Origin: Thelonectria olida
Taxonomy: Eukaryota; Ascomycota; Sordariomycetes; Hypocreales; Nectriaceae
NCBI GenBank assembly: GCA_020736575.1
Contig: JAGPYM010000024.1
Coordinates: forward strand, 310,001-374,000
Length of the DNA stretch: 64,000 bases
Reading direction: 5' to 3'
In this document: piece by piece, positions 27,966 through 38,819 of the stretch
Numbering within the stretch: position 1 is the stretch's first letter
Layout of the letters: each line of letters starts with the position of its first letter
Translations under genes and position numbers: made by a program
The notes under the pieces: generated by a model
The model's input: the letters and a program-made list of their open reading frames with translations, nothing else
The model's database searches: none
What the model was told of the DNA's origin: nothing

Positions 27966-28535
27966 ATGGATACCAACCGAAAGAGGTATACCAAATTCGA
28001 CATCAACCTAGGTGATGTCACCAAAGCATCGGCAAATGCGGCCTCTACAGATACCGATCGGAAGAGGTATACTAAATTCGACATCAACCTGAGCAACACA
28101 ACCAAGGCATCGACATGTGCAGCTGCTGCCAACAGTCACCCCCAAACAGCACTGCCGGCTAAAAAGATCAGGAAGATTCAGCAGGATGAGCAGGTCACCT
28201 CGACCGTTCAAAGCGTTCAGCAAGACGAGCCTTTCACGTTGGCAGATAAACCGGTTCGTTCGGAGTCTCCGTGGTCATCTTTCCAGCGGTCGCCCGTTGA
28301 CGTTCTCGACCTCGGCGGGAAGATCACCGTTGCCCGCTCCAAGGCACAACCCTCGACTATCGTGGGTATACGGAAATACCCGACTGGCAAGGCAAAAGAC
28401 CTCTTGCCTGTGTTCCGCAGACTGCAGCACGAAAACATTGTGCGCGTTCTGGGTGCTTTCATCACGAAAGAATCCCTCTACTTGGTCTTCGAGGGCTCTG
28501 AGAACGTGGGCGGTTATTGTGAGACGGCGTTATAG
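27966..28535 (+). pseudogene. Truncated protein-kinase-like gene (N-lobe only, 189 aa)
   Basis: The start MDTNRKRYTKFDINL was chosen because the upstream frame is TA-rich leader. Residues 1-50 contain a tandem duplication of RKRYTKFDINLxxxTKAS, about 63 bp per unit. Residues 115-189 match the kinase N-lobe: LDLGGKITVAR, VGIRKYP at the position of the VAIK lysine, then LQHENIVRVLGAFITKESLY and LVFEGSENVGG. The frame stops where the catalytic loop (HRD) and DFG should begin, and nothing downstream resembles a C-lobe. It cannot be an active kinase; it is a truncated gene or a pseudokinase fragment. Confidence 0.6.
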
Positions 28536-29340
28536 GTGTTGATGTGAGAGGTGATGTGGGCTGCTGGCAGGCGTTTGCAGCGTTTGAGTTGGTTCGAATT
28601 GCCAACGGGCTGGCCTGCCATTGGCTAACAAGCATGAAGTTTCACGGGCTTGGGGTTGTTAGGGCACCATGGAATTATAGCTACGCGGCCAAACCCATGA
28701 AGCAAAATCTTCGCATAAAAGGCTAGTTACCAGAGTTCAAATACATTATTTCCTCAGTTTACGTAGTAGAAATCTAGGCGGTGGCAGTGACGGCAGCGGT
28801 GAGGAAGCCACGTTGCTTGATGTTGCTGCGGTCGACATTTCCTGCTTAAAGCTGCCTAAAGAGCAGACTGAGAAACGCAACAGCCAGACGGGATGTATGA
28901 AATAGAAAAGGGACTCTGATCAAAGCAACCACAGCTAATTTCACATGTTCGAATGACGTATGCGAAATAGTATGGGCAAAGAGTGGCAGTAAATTAAGAA
29001 GTTAAGTGGACCCACCGTAGCGGGAAATTCCGCACATGCGGCCCAACTGGTTGAAAAGAGGTTACCCCACCACAGGTCGGTGATGGTCGTGATAACATTC
29101 TTGCCATAAATGCTCGACTCCGTCACCTAGGCCCGATGGATGACTTGTGAAGTAGGTGGCAAATTCCAGAACCGCTTTATTCTGGCTGTGGTTCTCCTGC
29201 ACATGCTCGACCTAGTGGTGATGAGCCAGTAGCGCATGGCCTCGATCGAGATCTGAACGAGAACGTCTCCTTAACTCATTTACTCTCATCTGTACGATAG
29301 GGAAACGATAGGAAATCCCTTCGAGTGCCGTAAGCCTCCA
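28536..29340. other. No recognisable gene
   Basis: No frame with coding character or repeat was seen. Confidence 0.4.
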
Positions 29341-29344
29341 CCTG

Positions 29345-29402
29345 GTACGGATTGGATTGGATTTTATTTCGCCCGGAGGGAAGTCCCTATAGGGCCTTGA
29401 CA
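29345..29402 (-). mobile_element. 3' end of a Tad-like LINE (solo tail)
   Basis: (GGATT)n followed by TTTATTTCGCCCGGAGGGAA and the palindrome-rich CCCTATAGGGCCTTGAC. It is near-identical in design to 21777-21840, with the tail on the left and hence minus orientation. Confidence 0.5.
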
Positions 29403-29828
29403 CAATCTAGTCCACATTTCAGCACATTTGGTACCTGACACCTCAAACCCGATTCTTATAGGGGGACTGGGGGACTGTTGCAAAACTACCTGTCAGTCCC
29501 GCCCCGCCCCCTGGTCATCCGAGTACTTCTTCATATTCGAACAACCAAATGCGACAAGTAAAATCTTTGGAATTCATTTGAAAATTGGAATGCATACGGC
29601 TGCCTGACCAATCCTGAAAACCAGGACGGCAATGTTTTGCGGAGCCCGGTGGCACTCACTGGCGACCACTCCTCACCAGATATCGCAGAAATGCATTTGA
29701 GTAAAGCTACGTATTATTCTCAAAGCTAAGTTATGCAGCCAAATTGAGGTCAATTCAAAAGTTATGCATATGAAAATGATGTCCATGTCTTGGCGTTCAA
29801 TACTTTGTATATAACGTCTTGTCCTGAA

Positions 29829-30577
29829 TTACAGTGCGCAAGCGGCCTGGGAGTGACTCCAATGGGCCCCGAATTTGGTCCACTGGGATAGCTGCCCATG
29901 CCAACTAGGCACATCTTTGCATTTCTGCCCGGCCGGCCTCGTTATCTTCAATTTAGCTAAAAGTGGCCATTGCTTTCTCATGATGCGCTTTAGGGCGTGC
30001 CACAGGTTCTCAATAGGATTTAAATCGGGTGAATAAAGGGGACATTCTAAACGCTCAACTCCGTGTGTCATAAACCAACTCATCGTGTTTATTGGGCGTG
30101 AATTCTTGCATTATCCTATTGAAACGGCGCCATGCCGTCATAATGAGGAAGAAGGCAAGATTCGAGTGTGTCATGACAGCTCTTGGCCGAAACTCCGTTG
30201 TGCAGGGCCTCCCGATCCAGACTCAGTAGGCTTATTGACGTTCTTCGTGTTTTCCAGATTGCCGCCCAGAACATCATAGAAATCGGGTCTTCAACATGGC
30301 TCTTTAGATTCACCAGATCCTTACAATACTTTTCATGTGCATGCCGCCAAAGATACACATTGGGGTTGCCGGGTTTATTGCTAATAGTGGTCTAGTCAGA
30401 AAAAATGGCCTAAGGCTGTCGTTGGTGAAATTCACCTTCCAACTTGCAGAGGCGAGCAATTGACTCCCGTGAAGCAGTTGCAGAAGGGAAGAACCCCTCA
30501 GTAAGCGCTCCGAGGCGGGGAAGCCTATTCTGCAGTGTGGTCGTCACTTGAGGCAACCCCAATAAAACTAACCCCTT
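29829..30577 (-). mobile_element. Tc1-like transposon relic with stop codons
   Basis: Reading minus from 30570, one frame gives the HTH region (TTLQNRLPRLGALTEGFFPS, ESIARLCKLEG), then VYLWRHAHEKYC and FWAAIWKTRR, then DNARIH (second catalytic Asp region) and, in a neighbouring frame, YSPDLNPIENLWHALKRIM (third acidic position). At least seven in-frame stops interrupt it, several at expected Gln codons (TAA or TAG from CAA or CAG), which fits C-to-T decay. It directly abuts the HET gene stop. Confidence 0.8.
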
Positions 30578-30580
30578 TAA

Positions 30581-33178
30581 TCATATCACGTCAAAATGCT
30601 CAGCCACTGTGGATGGAATATCCATAGCCTCGCCATCCATCATCCCGTGCACATATGCTTCTCCGACAAGGCTCACTGAGCGATTTTCCGCACCTCCTTC
30701 GCCAGGCCGCGGCCGAATGATGAATGGGATCTCCAGTCCATAGAAAACACACACCAAGTCGCCAACTGCAGTCTTGGGCGGCACTAACACCATATACCCG
30801 TTGCGAGTGACGCAGAAAGAGCGACCAACGCAGCAGAGCCTGGCGCTATTCCAAGTCAAAGACATACGTAGACCATCCTCAAATCGCCCCAGTGCAAAGA
30901 TCTCCTCCACGGAAGGTATGTTGTTCGTCTCGTTATCCAGCTCCTCCAGCTGTTGGGCGTCAATCTGCCCTCCCTGCTCCCGGGACCGCTGCCAGACGGC
31001 CCACGCCGTGAGGCGCTCCCAGTACTGGCAGGCCAGGCCCACCTCGGACGGCGCCGGGCGCTCAAATTGCATATCACCGAGGAGGCACCGCCAAAAGACC
31101 TCGTAGAGCGGCTGGCCTGTCGGGTACGGCTGTCGGGCGTGCTGTATGGCCAGCTTGCGGGCGCGCATGTGTGAGACATAGACTTCGAATATCTCGCCCA
31201 GCGGACCGCCTTCGCCTCGGTTATGCGCGCCGTACTTGAGAATGGGCCCCACGTGGCAGATCTCGTCGAAGCAGTGCCCCTGGATGGTCATAATCGACGT
31301 CATCAGCTGCTGCGATCCTGGTGGCGAGTAGGACGCCTGGGCCTGCCGAGTCGGAGCCGGCTGTGTGGAAAACGAGACGTCAAGACGGGAGCCGGCGGAG
31401 GCTGAATACCGCGCCACGTGCTGCATCTTGAACAGATGGTGTGGACGCGAATATCGGGCACCCAAGCTTGACCAGTCCGGAGCCCACGAGGGGAGATTCG
31501 GCATTTTCAGTTCGTACCCGATCCCGGCAAATGACAAGATGTCGTTGCAATCGGTGGGTATGAGATTCCGCGCGACGTCCGTGTACAGATGCTCCGGGGA
31601 CCTGCTTGAATTCGGCCGCAGCCATTCTTGGGCCACAAAATCTGGTTGGAGAAGGCCCAGCAGGCCGTATAATCGGTCGACATCCTTAGACGACTCAAAG
31701 CCTGAGAAGTCTCCTAGCAGCATAGCCAGCCTGCGATGATAGACATCACGCTCGTTGCGGAGTGTCCCCATCAGGTTCGCGTGGCGGAGGCCGCGGACGC
31801 TGTCGTCCTCGACGCCAGGCGCGCCGCTTTGTTGCATGGCAAGATTGAATGGCGGCGAAAACAGCATGTGCGCAACTGTGGCGATGTGGTCCCAGACGAG
31901 CGGCTCTCCGGACGCGAGGACCGTGGCCGACGAGGCCATGACGATCTCCTGCACGACCCAGACGCGCAAGAACCAGGGGTGTCCGAACATATTCATGAGG
32001 TGCATCCAGCCGGTCTCGGCCCATTCCTCAGAGTATGTCCTGATCATCTCCACGCAGGACTCGGTCGAGCCGTACATGTACTCATGCCAGATGCCAGCCA
32101 GCATGGTCCGGACCTTCCAGGGTTCCTGGACGTTGTCAAGCCATACGACCACCTTGTCTGCCTTGTGGTAGACCTCCCGCATGAGCCGTATTTGGGAGTC
32201 CTTATCGCCGTCATCGTCCTGATCAATACAGATCGAATCGATCCAGACGAGTTGAGAGCTCCAGTAGGAGCTTAGGTGGTAGAGAACAGCCGACACAGTC
32301 GGGGTCACGTTGAGAACCTTCCCGTCGATGTAAATAGCATCTGTCCGGTTGGCTTCTCCCCAGGTATATGATATGGCCTGGTATCCCACGTCGTCTTTCA
32401 AGTCGGCATCGATCAGTTGGCATCGAGTGCGCCCGAACGGCCGTCTCGGCAACATGCGAAGCAATCGGATCCTCGGCGTCTTTCCGTCCGGATTGGGTTC
32501 AATGGGCAGGTGCTGATACTTAGGACAGCATTCCTTCCATAGTAGGCCAAACGTCTGTTTTCGCAGCTTCAGCCGATATTCCCGCACTCGAAGCCTGACC
32601 CAGGGCAAAGCCGTTCGGCGAAAGTCGCTCAGCGTGCTCAAAACGAGCAGCGAGGATAATAAGAGCGCAAAGGTGGTGCCGCATACCAGAATCATCGATA
32701 TCCTTACGAAGGGATTCTGCACCTGGGACGCGGCGGAGATGTAGCCACGGAGGCGGGTGCTGAGGCACTCGATCTTCTGCATGACGCCAAATATCACTCG
32801 CGAGTTGACCTGGAGCCTCTCCAGCAGGTAAATGGAGAAAGAATACATTTCCACCAAGCCGCAGACAATAGCGAATACCAGCAATGGGTCCCAGCGACGC
32901 AGGACGAGCATGGTGACTCCGTACATGATGAACCCGTAGCTGGACGACAGAGCACCGAGCAGCAGGCCTGGGGCGACTTCGCGTCCAGCCAACCCGGTTG
33001 TTGTTGACCTTGGTGATTGCGCAAGGAGGAAGAATAAAGGCAGCACGAAGAGACCGACCATGGCCATGCTGCCGGCGGGTATCCAAATCCATGATTTTGC
33101 TGACGACACGAGACAGAAGAAGCCCCAGCACCACACACCGCGACGTAGGGCTCGTTCGATTTCTATGTTACGCACCAT
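30581..33178 (-). CDS. Membrane-anchored HET-domain protein (865 aa)
   Basis: A single intact exon. The N-terminal 190 residues contain about four hydrophobic segments (roughly 30-53, 71-93, 97-118 and 161-184). The HET (heterokaryon incompatibility) domain then starts near residue 265: YQAISYTWGEANRTDAI, LVWIDSICIDQDD, QIRLMREVYHKADKVVVWLD, and later WFLRVWVVQEI. The C-terminus has the familiar GEAYVHGMMDGEAM near the end. HET proteins trigger self/non-self recognition and cell death in filamentous fungi; most are soluble. The stop codon lies four bases from the Tc1 relic, so the last residues should be treated with care. Confidence 0.88.
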   Translation of the reverse strand: MVRNIEIERALRRGVWCWGFFCLVSSAKSWIWIPAGSMAMVGLFVLPLFFLLAQSPRSTTTGLAGREVAPGLLLGALSSSYGFIMYGVTMLVLRRWDPLLVFAIVCGLVEMYSFSIYLLERLQVNSRVIFGVMQKIECLSTRLRGYISAASQVQNPFVRISMILVCGTTFALLLSSLLVLSTLSDFRRTALPWVRLRVREYRLKLRKQTFGLLWKECCPKYQHLPIEPNPDGKTPRIRLLRMLPRRPFGRTRCQLIDADLKDDVGYQAISYTWGEANRTDAIYIDGKVLNVTPTVSAVLYHLSSYWSSQLVWIDSICIDQDDDGDKDSQIRLMREVYHKADKVVVWLDNVQEPWKVRTMLAGIWHEYMYGSTESCVEMIRTYSEEWAETGWMHLMNMFGHPWFLRVWVVQEIVMASSATVLASGEPLVWDHIATVAHMLFSPPFNLAMQQSGAPGVEDDSVRGLRHANLMGTLRNERDVYHRRLAMLLGDFSGFESSKDVDRLYGLLGLLQPDFVAQEWLRPNSSRSPEHLYTDVARNLIPTDCNDILSFAGIGYELKMPNLPSWAPDWSSLGARYSRPHHLFKMQHVARYSASAGSRLDVSFSTQPAPTRQAQASYSPPGSQQLMTSIMTIQGHCFDEICHVGPILKYGAHNRGEGGPLGEIFEVYVSHMRARKLAIQHARQPYPTGQPLYEVFWRCLLGDMQFERPAPSEVGLACQYWERLTAWAVWQRSREQGGQIDAQQLEELDNETNNIPSVEEIFALGRFEDGLRMSLTWNSARLCCVGRSFCVTRNGYMVLVPPKTAVGDLVCVFYGLEIPFIIRPRPGEGGAENRSVSLVGEAYVHGMMDGEAMDIPSTVAEHFDVI

Positions 33179-33517
33179 GGATCCGGTCGTTGCTTTTCAT
33201 GGATTATGTTTCGGACAATATAGACAGCGAAAAGAATGAATGGAGGCGAGCATGTTGATGACCTTTGCTTGCTGAGGTGTACGGTCGCACGTTAGCCAAG
33301 GTCCGCCAAAAGTGCAAAAACCCGAAAATCCCAAAATCCCCCGCATGACCAAAATCCCTCATAGTGATCATTACATTCACGAAAATAATGCCACGACCAG
33401 CAATGAATCTCGACTGCGTACGAGATGATATTATTTCACTCTTTCATAATGGTCTTCCTATGAGAACATTCTTATTGAAGCAAACCGTCTTCTTTCCGCA
33501 CGAGAGCAGCCCCAAGT
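33179..33517. other. Intergenic, nothing recognised
   Basis: A/T- and C/A-rich spacer between the HET gene start and the recombinase pseudogene 3' end; CCGAAAATCCCAAAATCCCC is locally repetitive. Confidence 0.4.
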
Positions 33518-36500
33518 TCAAATTCGTACACTAAAGACCCAACTTGCTTCTTGGGGACTCATCTCTTTTTCAGGCACCCACCAATCCTCGGATGTAGGAC
33601 GACCAATCCAGTGCAAACGATATTCCACCTTTCCATTCCGGATCCTTGTGCGCAGCACTTCAACTCCATGTTGGAACCCTTGGTATTCTGTTTCAAACTT
33701 TTCGATCAGGTCGTCGTCAAGAATGTTATCCCGGGGTTCCCAACCGTAGCTTCCATCCTGCCACCTCAAAAAGAATAGGTCTTTTCCCCATCTCCCGAGT
33801 AAACAGTCGATCAAGTATTCGCCTTCGTTCGTCGATAAGAATTTGGCCGTCAAAATTGGGGATTCGGCTGGCATCTCTGTTGGAACAACTTCCAATTCTG
33901 GCTCTAATGTTAAGGGATATTCAGAGATGATTTCCGGGCTGGTGTGTGTGGATAAAAGCATCGGGTCGATCGGCACTATAGAGCTGGCTGGTTCGGGTAA
34001 GCGAATTGGTGACTTCGCTGAGCAGAAAGCCTCTGGTGAGGGAAGAGGTAAGGATCTTGGACTTTCTAGGTACGAAACCGGGGTCTTGATAGCCACGCTG
34101 GAGTGGATACAACCAGGAGGCGATCCGGCGAAATCACAATCGTAGAGAGAATTCCCGATATGCTGTGAGTCATCGCCTTCGCTGCAACAGCATAGAGTTG
34201 GACTGCCTGAGGGTATCGAATCAAATAGGCTTGCCGAGTCGACCGCGGGACTGGCACATCGACTTTCCCGAGGCGGCATCACGATCTTTCCTGAGACCTC
34301 AATGAATTTCCGGATCTTTCGCACGGGCTCCTCGAGGTTTTGATCATCGTATGGCCTGGCCTTACGCTTTCGAGCAGGGTCTTTGGGGGTACTGTGAACA
34401 TCGTCCAGGTGATGCCACAAAGCTTGAGCAGAGGAGCAGACGACGGGACATCGGAAATGGGGACACGATAGAGAGTTCATGTCCTCCTGGCCCTTAATGT
34501 AGTTTGGGATGCACTCGGAGATGTGTCGTTTCCAGGCGGTCTGATCTGTCCACTGTTGCATGCGTTCATCTGGGGAAGATCAGCTCGTCCAAGATGGGCT
34601 GGACAATATCCTGCACATGCTGTCGCGTGTCGGAAGGTGACCGGATCACAGCGGAAAGGAACGTTGCAGCTGTCGATATGAGACTGGCTGTCATTCAGCC
34701 AGTCGGACTTGCTGGTCCACCACTTGCTGCAAATGAAACAAAACCGAGCAAAGCCAGACAATTTCTTGTGAAAGGCTTCATAGCAGCGATATATATGCTT
34801 CCAACAGGTTTGAACTGGGTCACTAAGGAACTATGTTAGTTGATGTGCTTGGATAAGAGAATGGTGTGTTCTTGCCTTTCGATCTCCTTGCCACAATCTG
34901 GAACCGGGCAGCGCCCGTTAATAGGTTGCAAGGCATCTTGATATGCAACACGGTGATCTTTGGTGCGAAGAGCAATCAGGTCTTCGAGCGCGGAAATCCA
35001 TTCCGGGCTTCGTGGCCAGAGTCTGAGCGACAAAGTCTGGCCAAGTCGCAACTGCTCTTTAGGCAGCACGTGGCGAATCCGGTTGAAGTAAGTCCGACGC
35101 CAATTACCTTGTTCATGCTCGCCCAAATGGTTTTCATAAACAAGCCTTTGGCTTTGCTGGAACTCTTGAAGCTTCTCGCGCTCAAGCGTTCTCCGCTCTT
35201 CATAGGCAGTTTTTCGCTGAGCTTTTAGGTTCGCGAGCCGCTCTTCGGAGAGGGAGTCGTTGAATTCCAGTTGATGGAACGGATCTTTTCGGTGAGGGAA
35301 GCATAAGCATGACTGGTTTGAAGATCCTCTGGAGATCGGGGTTTCTTCTCATTGTTGCGGATCGGAAATCTTCTGCTAGGTCGGACCGGAGCTCCATTCC
35401 CAGAAAGCTTCCCGCTCCGTCAATAGTAGAAATACTTCCCAGGTAGTGATTTACCAAGACGTTGGTGTTATTCTGGGAGGCAAATCTCAATACTTGCCCC
35501 AATGAATAGCCATTGTCTGGAGTATGTTAGTAAAATATTGGGCTAGAAAGAGTTGCCGTTCTCACCATTGGCTTTGATCAGCGCTTCACGGCGTACAGCA
35601 TGTAAGCCAAACCCTATAGTGAAGCCTGACCGCATCGCCCAGTCTGAGGCTTGTTTCCCCCATGAATGGATTCCTAACTTTATTTCCTGGCCCATCCCGA
35701 GACCATTCTGGAAACACGGGCTGGTCTCTGACATTGTCCGCCCATTCAAGGATCCGAAAGTTCCCATCCCTGGGTAGTCTGATACTGAGGACTTGATCCA
35801 CCGTGCTTGAGCCCGAAAATGCCTTAGCAGAGATGATGTTGGCTAGCCAATGCAACATAGGTTGGGCAAAAAGGGGTGATGGAAGGCCGTCGGGACCCCT
35901 CATCTGCTCTGCAAAAGGATGTTCTGGTCTACCATCTCATTAGTCTCTTCGCTAGCCTAAGGAAGTCTTGCCTTACTGGTTTTCATCAATTGCCTTGCAG
36001 ATTTCTCTTGTGAACTTGAGTTTGAAGTCTGGCTTCCCTTCAGTCCATGAAAGAATACATTGAAGATCCTATCGAAGCGTCAGAGATTTGATGAGTCAAT
36101 CTTTGTGTGCGGAGAGCCATTACCTTGTATCTCTCTTGGCATATCTCCTGCAATCTCCCAGAGGTGAAACAATGAGTATTCAACAAATTAGTGTTATCTA
36201 CTCGGGTGCCGTCGTGCATATAATCGTGGAAGTCGTTACTCCAATGGAACTCTTGCATAAAAACAAAGTTCTCAATAGTAAGGAACGTCTTTGGCTTGCG
36301 TGCCTCTTTTCCTACCAATAGGCCGATCTTTGCCGCTAATTGTACATTAGTTTAGCAGGAAGGGGTTTTAAGGGTTTGTTACGAACGCTTTCCAGATTTC
36401 AAGCTCACGGCGATATTGCTTTTGGCTTCTCGGTTTTAGAAGCCTACGAACTGGGTGCGGGTCAATCTGTGATCTGTCCTGGGTAAGACCGTTCTGGAGA

Positions 36501-36589
36501 GCTATCTCGACCAACTTGCTTGGGTCTCGTGCTTTCCTCCCTCGCGGTCTCGCCTCTGCCTCATTTGTGGAGGTTGCAATGATCGTCAT
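33518..36589 (-). pseudogene. DUF3435 tyrosine recombinase with C-terminal zinc finger and chromodomain, frameshifted
   Basis: Exons can be traced on minus from MTIIATSTNEAEARPRGRKA (36589): a DNA-binding N-terminus (QKQYRRELEIWKAF), FLTIENFVFMQEFHW...CFTSGRLQE (first Arg region), LQCILSWTEGKPDFKLKFTR, PLFAQPMLHWLANIISAKAF, ILEWADNVRDQPVF, LHAVRREALIKAN (HxxR), VLVNHYLGSISTIDG (Tyr region) and FLGMELRSD. Then follow a coiled coil, C2H2-like fingers (CFICSKWW..., CPHFRCPVVC...H...H) and finally one or two chromodomain-like units (YLIDCLLGRWGKDLFFLRWQ, GWEPRDNIL). The usual segment of about 80 residues between exons 1 and 2 is absent, and at least four frameshifts are needed (near 35700, 35300, 35260 and 34575). 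DUF3435 proteins include Starship captains. Confidence 0.75.
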
Positions 36590-36639
36590 GTCGACACTGT
36601 TTCGACGTGACTTGTAAAGAGAAGAAAGACCCAAGAGAA

Positions 36640-37940
36640 GAAATAAGGAAGATTTGTGTCGGTAGTATGTTAAAATGGAAGTAGATAATGGCTTGACGGG
36701 AGGTTCTGGGAAGACAAGAACGTCTTTATAGACAAGAGGTTGAGGATCACACCTCGCTCACCCTAGGCATTCATCCAGCATACCCTGGCCATCGCTTCCC
36801 AGCCTGCACCTCCGCCCCGCCTCCGCCCCACCACCAGGACCTGTAAAATCCATGCGTCCAACCTTGAGGACTCAGGCCACTCAGTGGTGTTCAGCGCTGC
36901 AGCTCAGTGAACTCCGGGAGCAGGGTGAGCGCGAAGGCTGATTAGCGCCAGATCTCGTGCCACTAAAGCGGCAATAGGTTGCGTCGAGATTCGGGTTGTA
37001 TAACAAATTAACAATACACCACTGGTCGGTTCCCTATCGACGTACTGGGTAATCCTGAGGGGAGTTTGATTGGCTGCGAAAGTTCAACAGTACAGGGAAA
37101 AGTATTCTTAAGTTGATGAGGACTGGTACGTACCCATTACCTGCCGCAAGCGCTGTGAGGTCCAATATTTGTTCTCCCTTGCAACCCTCCTATTGAGAAG
37201 ATTTCAGCCAACCTTGCATACCCAAAGAAGATGCACCCCATGAGACATATTACGGCTCTTTCACTCCGACTTACCCAAATACGGTGGCAAAACAGCATTC
37301 TTTGGGGTTGCCCTACAGCAATTGTCGTCGTTCAACCCTTGCCTAGTAGCAGCCTCACAACTCAACCAGCACATTAAGATCAGTTGTCAGCTCTAAATTT
37401 GGAAGGGAACGGCAGAGCAGGAGCAGATGAGCTTTTGCGGGAGTGGCATGGGGAAGCGATAAGACCTGAGCTTCTAACACAGGCAATGGTCTGCGACTTC
37501 GAATGGAACTGGGGGCAGGTGGGTGATGGCTGGATTGATGGAGCGCCTCCTATATAGGCTTATCCATTTTTGCTGTAAGAACGAGTGGCCAAACTATAAC
37601 CAGATCAACAGTATCTTAAAAATAGCTATATAGCCTACCATAACACAGACCAGAATCACCCGGCGAACTTGCAACTTCTCGTCTTGTTCCCCTAGCAATG
37701 GCGGGGACCGTTGATCGTCTGAGGCTGTAAGTTCAACTTGGTTTTCCACCGCTAGAGATCTTGACAAGTGCCATCTCTTTTTCCGTACATTTGTTCCTCG
37801 ATATACTCGTCCATAGCTGCAGCAAACTGCACGCGAGTGGTTGTTGAATCGTTTCTGTCACTCGTGGGTTTCGCCGTCGATAGCCGTATAGTTAAGCGGG
37901 ATGAGGGCAGTCCAACTCGGCTGGGTCGTGGTCCACCATT
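36640..37940. other. Intergenic, nothing recognised
   Basis: Possible promoter of the recombinase pseudogene (CTTTATAGAC near 36724). Otherwise no gene or repeat was seen. Confidence 0.4.
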
Positions 37941-37943
37941 CTA

Positions 37944-38805
37944 TCAGAGAGAGGCTGGAGGTCTCGTTGGCGACGATCGTTCTCGGTTGGTCGCTAGGGG
38001 GTGGTCTTGCAGAGCTGGTTTAGCCTTGGCTTTTACCGTTATTATATGTGCGAATATATCTGAGAAATATTCCATTAGTTTAGGTGGTAATTTTAAAGGA
38101 CGATGGTCTGGAGCGCAGCGTGGGCAGGAATGATGCTGCTGTATTCTCTGAAGCTTGCCCGGCCGGCAGTACTCACGGTTCGTCCTGAGCAAAGAGGACA
38201 AATGCAGTGCAGCGCTCGCAATAGTCCAGACCATTTAGACTATTAGTCCAGACTACGCCGTCACCCGTTGCAACGCGGCTATCAAATTCAATTCAACTGA
38301 GTCAAAAGCAAAAAGTACGAGCATCCGATTGGCCAATTTTTATTCCCACCAGTTAGAATGCGGTATTAGTTGCTTTTGACTTGAATAAATTGAATTAATA
38401 CAACGCTGCGAGCGTAGTCTGGACTAATAGTCTAAATGGTCTGGACTATTGCGAGCGCTGATGCAGTGTTTGGCACATGCAAGTAGAGAGCCAATCAGTA
38501 CCACCACCATCACCAGGAATGACTGAATTTGGATTCGTGGGAGTGTTCATTGGAATACTAGTATCGTGCTTTTCGAGAGATATGTGTTCCGATTGCTTCC
38601 TCCCAAGGCGCTCGTGCAGAGAGGGGCTATCGCCCAGAATAGGAGAAGACGTTGTTGGTAGGTTATAAAACTCAGAAGATGGAAGTCTGGAAGGCAGTAG
38701 GGTGGGAGGATCAGAAGCAACGGGGAGGCGTCGTGAATTTATGTTCTCCTGGGTCGGAGTTGAGCTCATGAACAAAGCTCCTGAGTCAAGGAGGGCAGCC
38801 TGCAT
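37944..38805 (-). pseudogene. ORF split by a hAT MITE
   Basis: The minus frame from 38805 (low-complexity S/T/P-rich, containing WLSTCMCQTLH) reaches the MITE at 38460. The frame on the other side (LSSLLRTNREYC...) has the phase expected if the 251-bp element and one 8-bp target copy are removed, giving a single frame of about 200 codons down to 37944. A GTGAGT about 30 bp after the junction could be a splice donor instead. A C-rich short motif in an S/T/P-rich context recalls AflR-type regulators, but that is weak. An AG at 38796 region may be the 5' splice acceptor. Confidence 0.42.
38210..38460. mobile_element. hAT-type MITE, 251 bp, with 8-bp target duplication
   Basis: Terminal inverted repeats of about 49 bp are perfect (left starts CAGCGCTCGCAATAGTCCAG; right is its exact reverse complement). 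Imperfect pairing continues inward (CAAAAGCAA/TTGCTTTTG). ATGCAGTG flanks both ends (38202-38209 and 38461-38468). CAG termini and an 8-bp duplication are hAT hallmarks. There is no coding capacity. The near-perfect arms suggest a young insertion. Confidence 0.93.
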
Positions 38806-38819
38806 GAAGATGGCTCGTC

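Noticed and set aside
29345..30577. LINE tail and Tc1 relic as parts of one element
   Set aside because: The two have unrelated termini and coding content and are separated by more than 400 bp.
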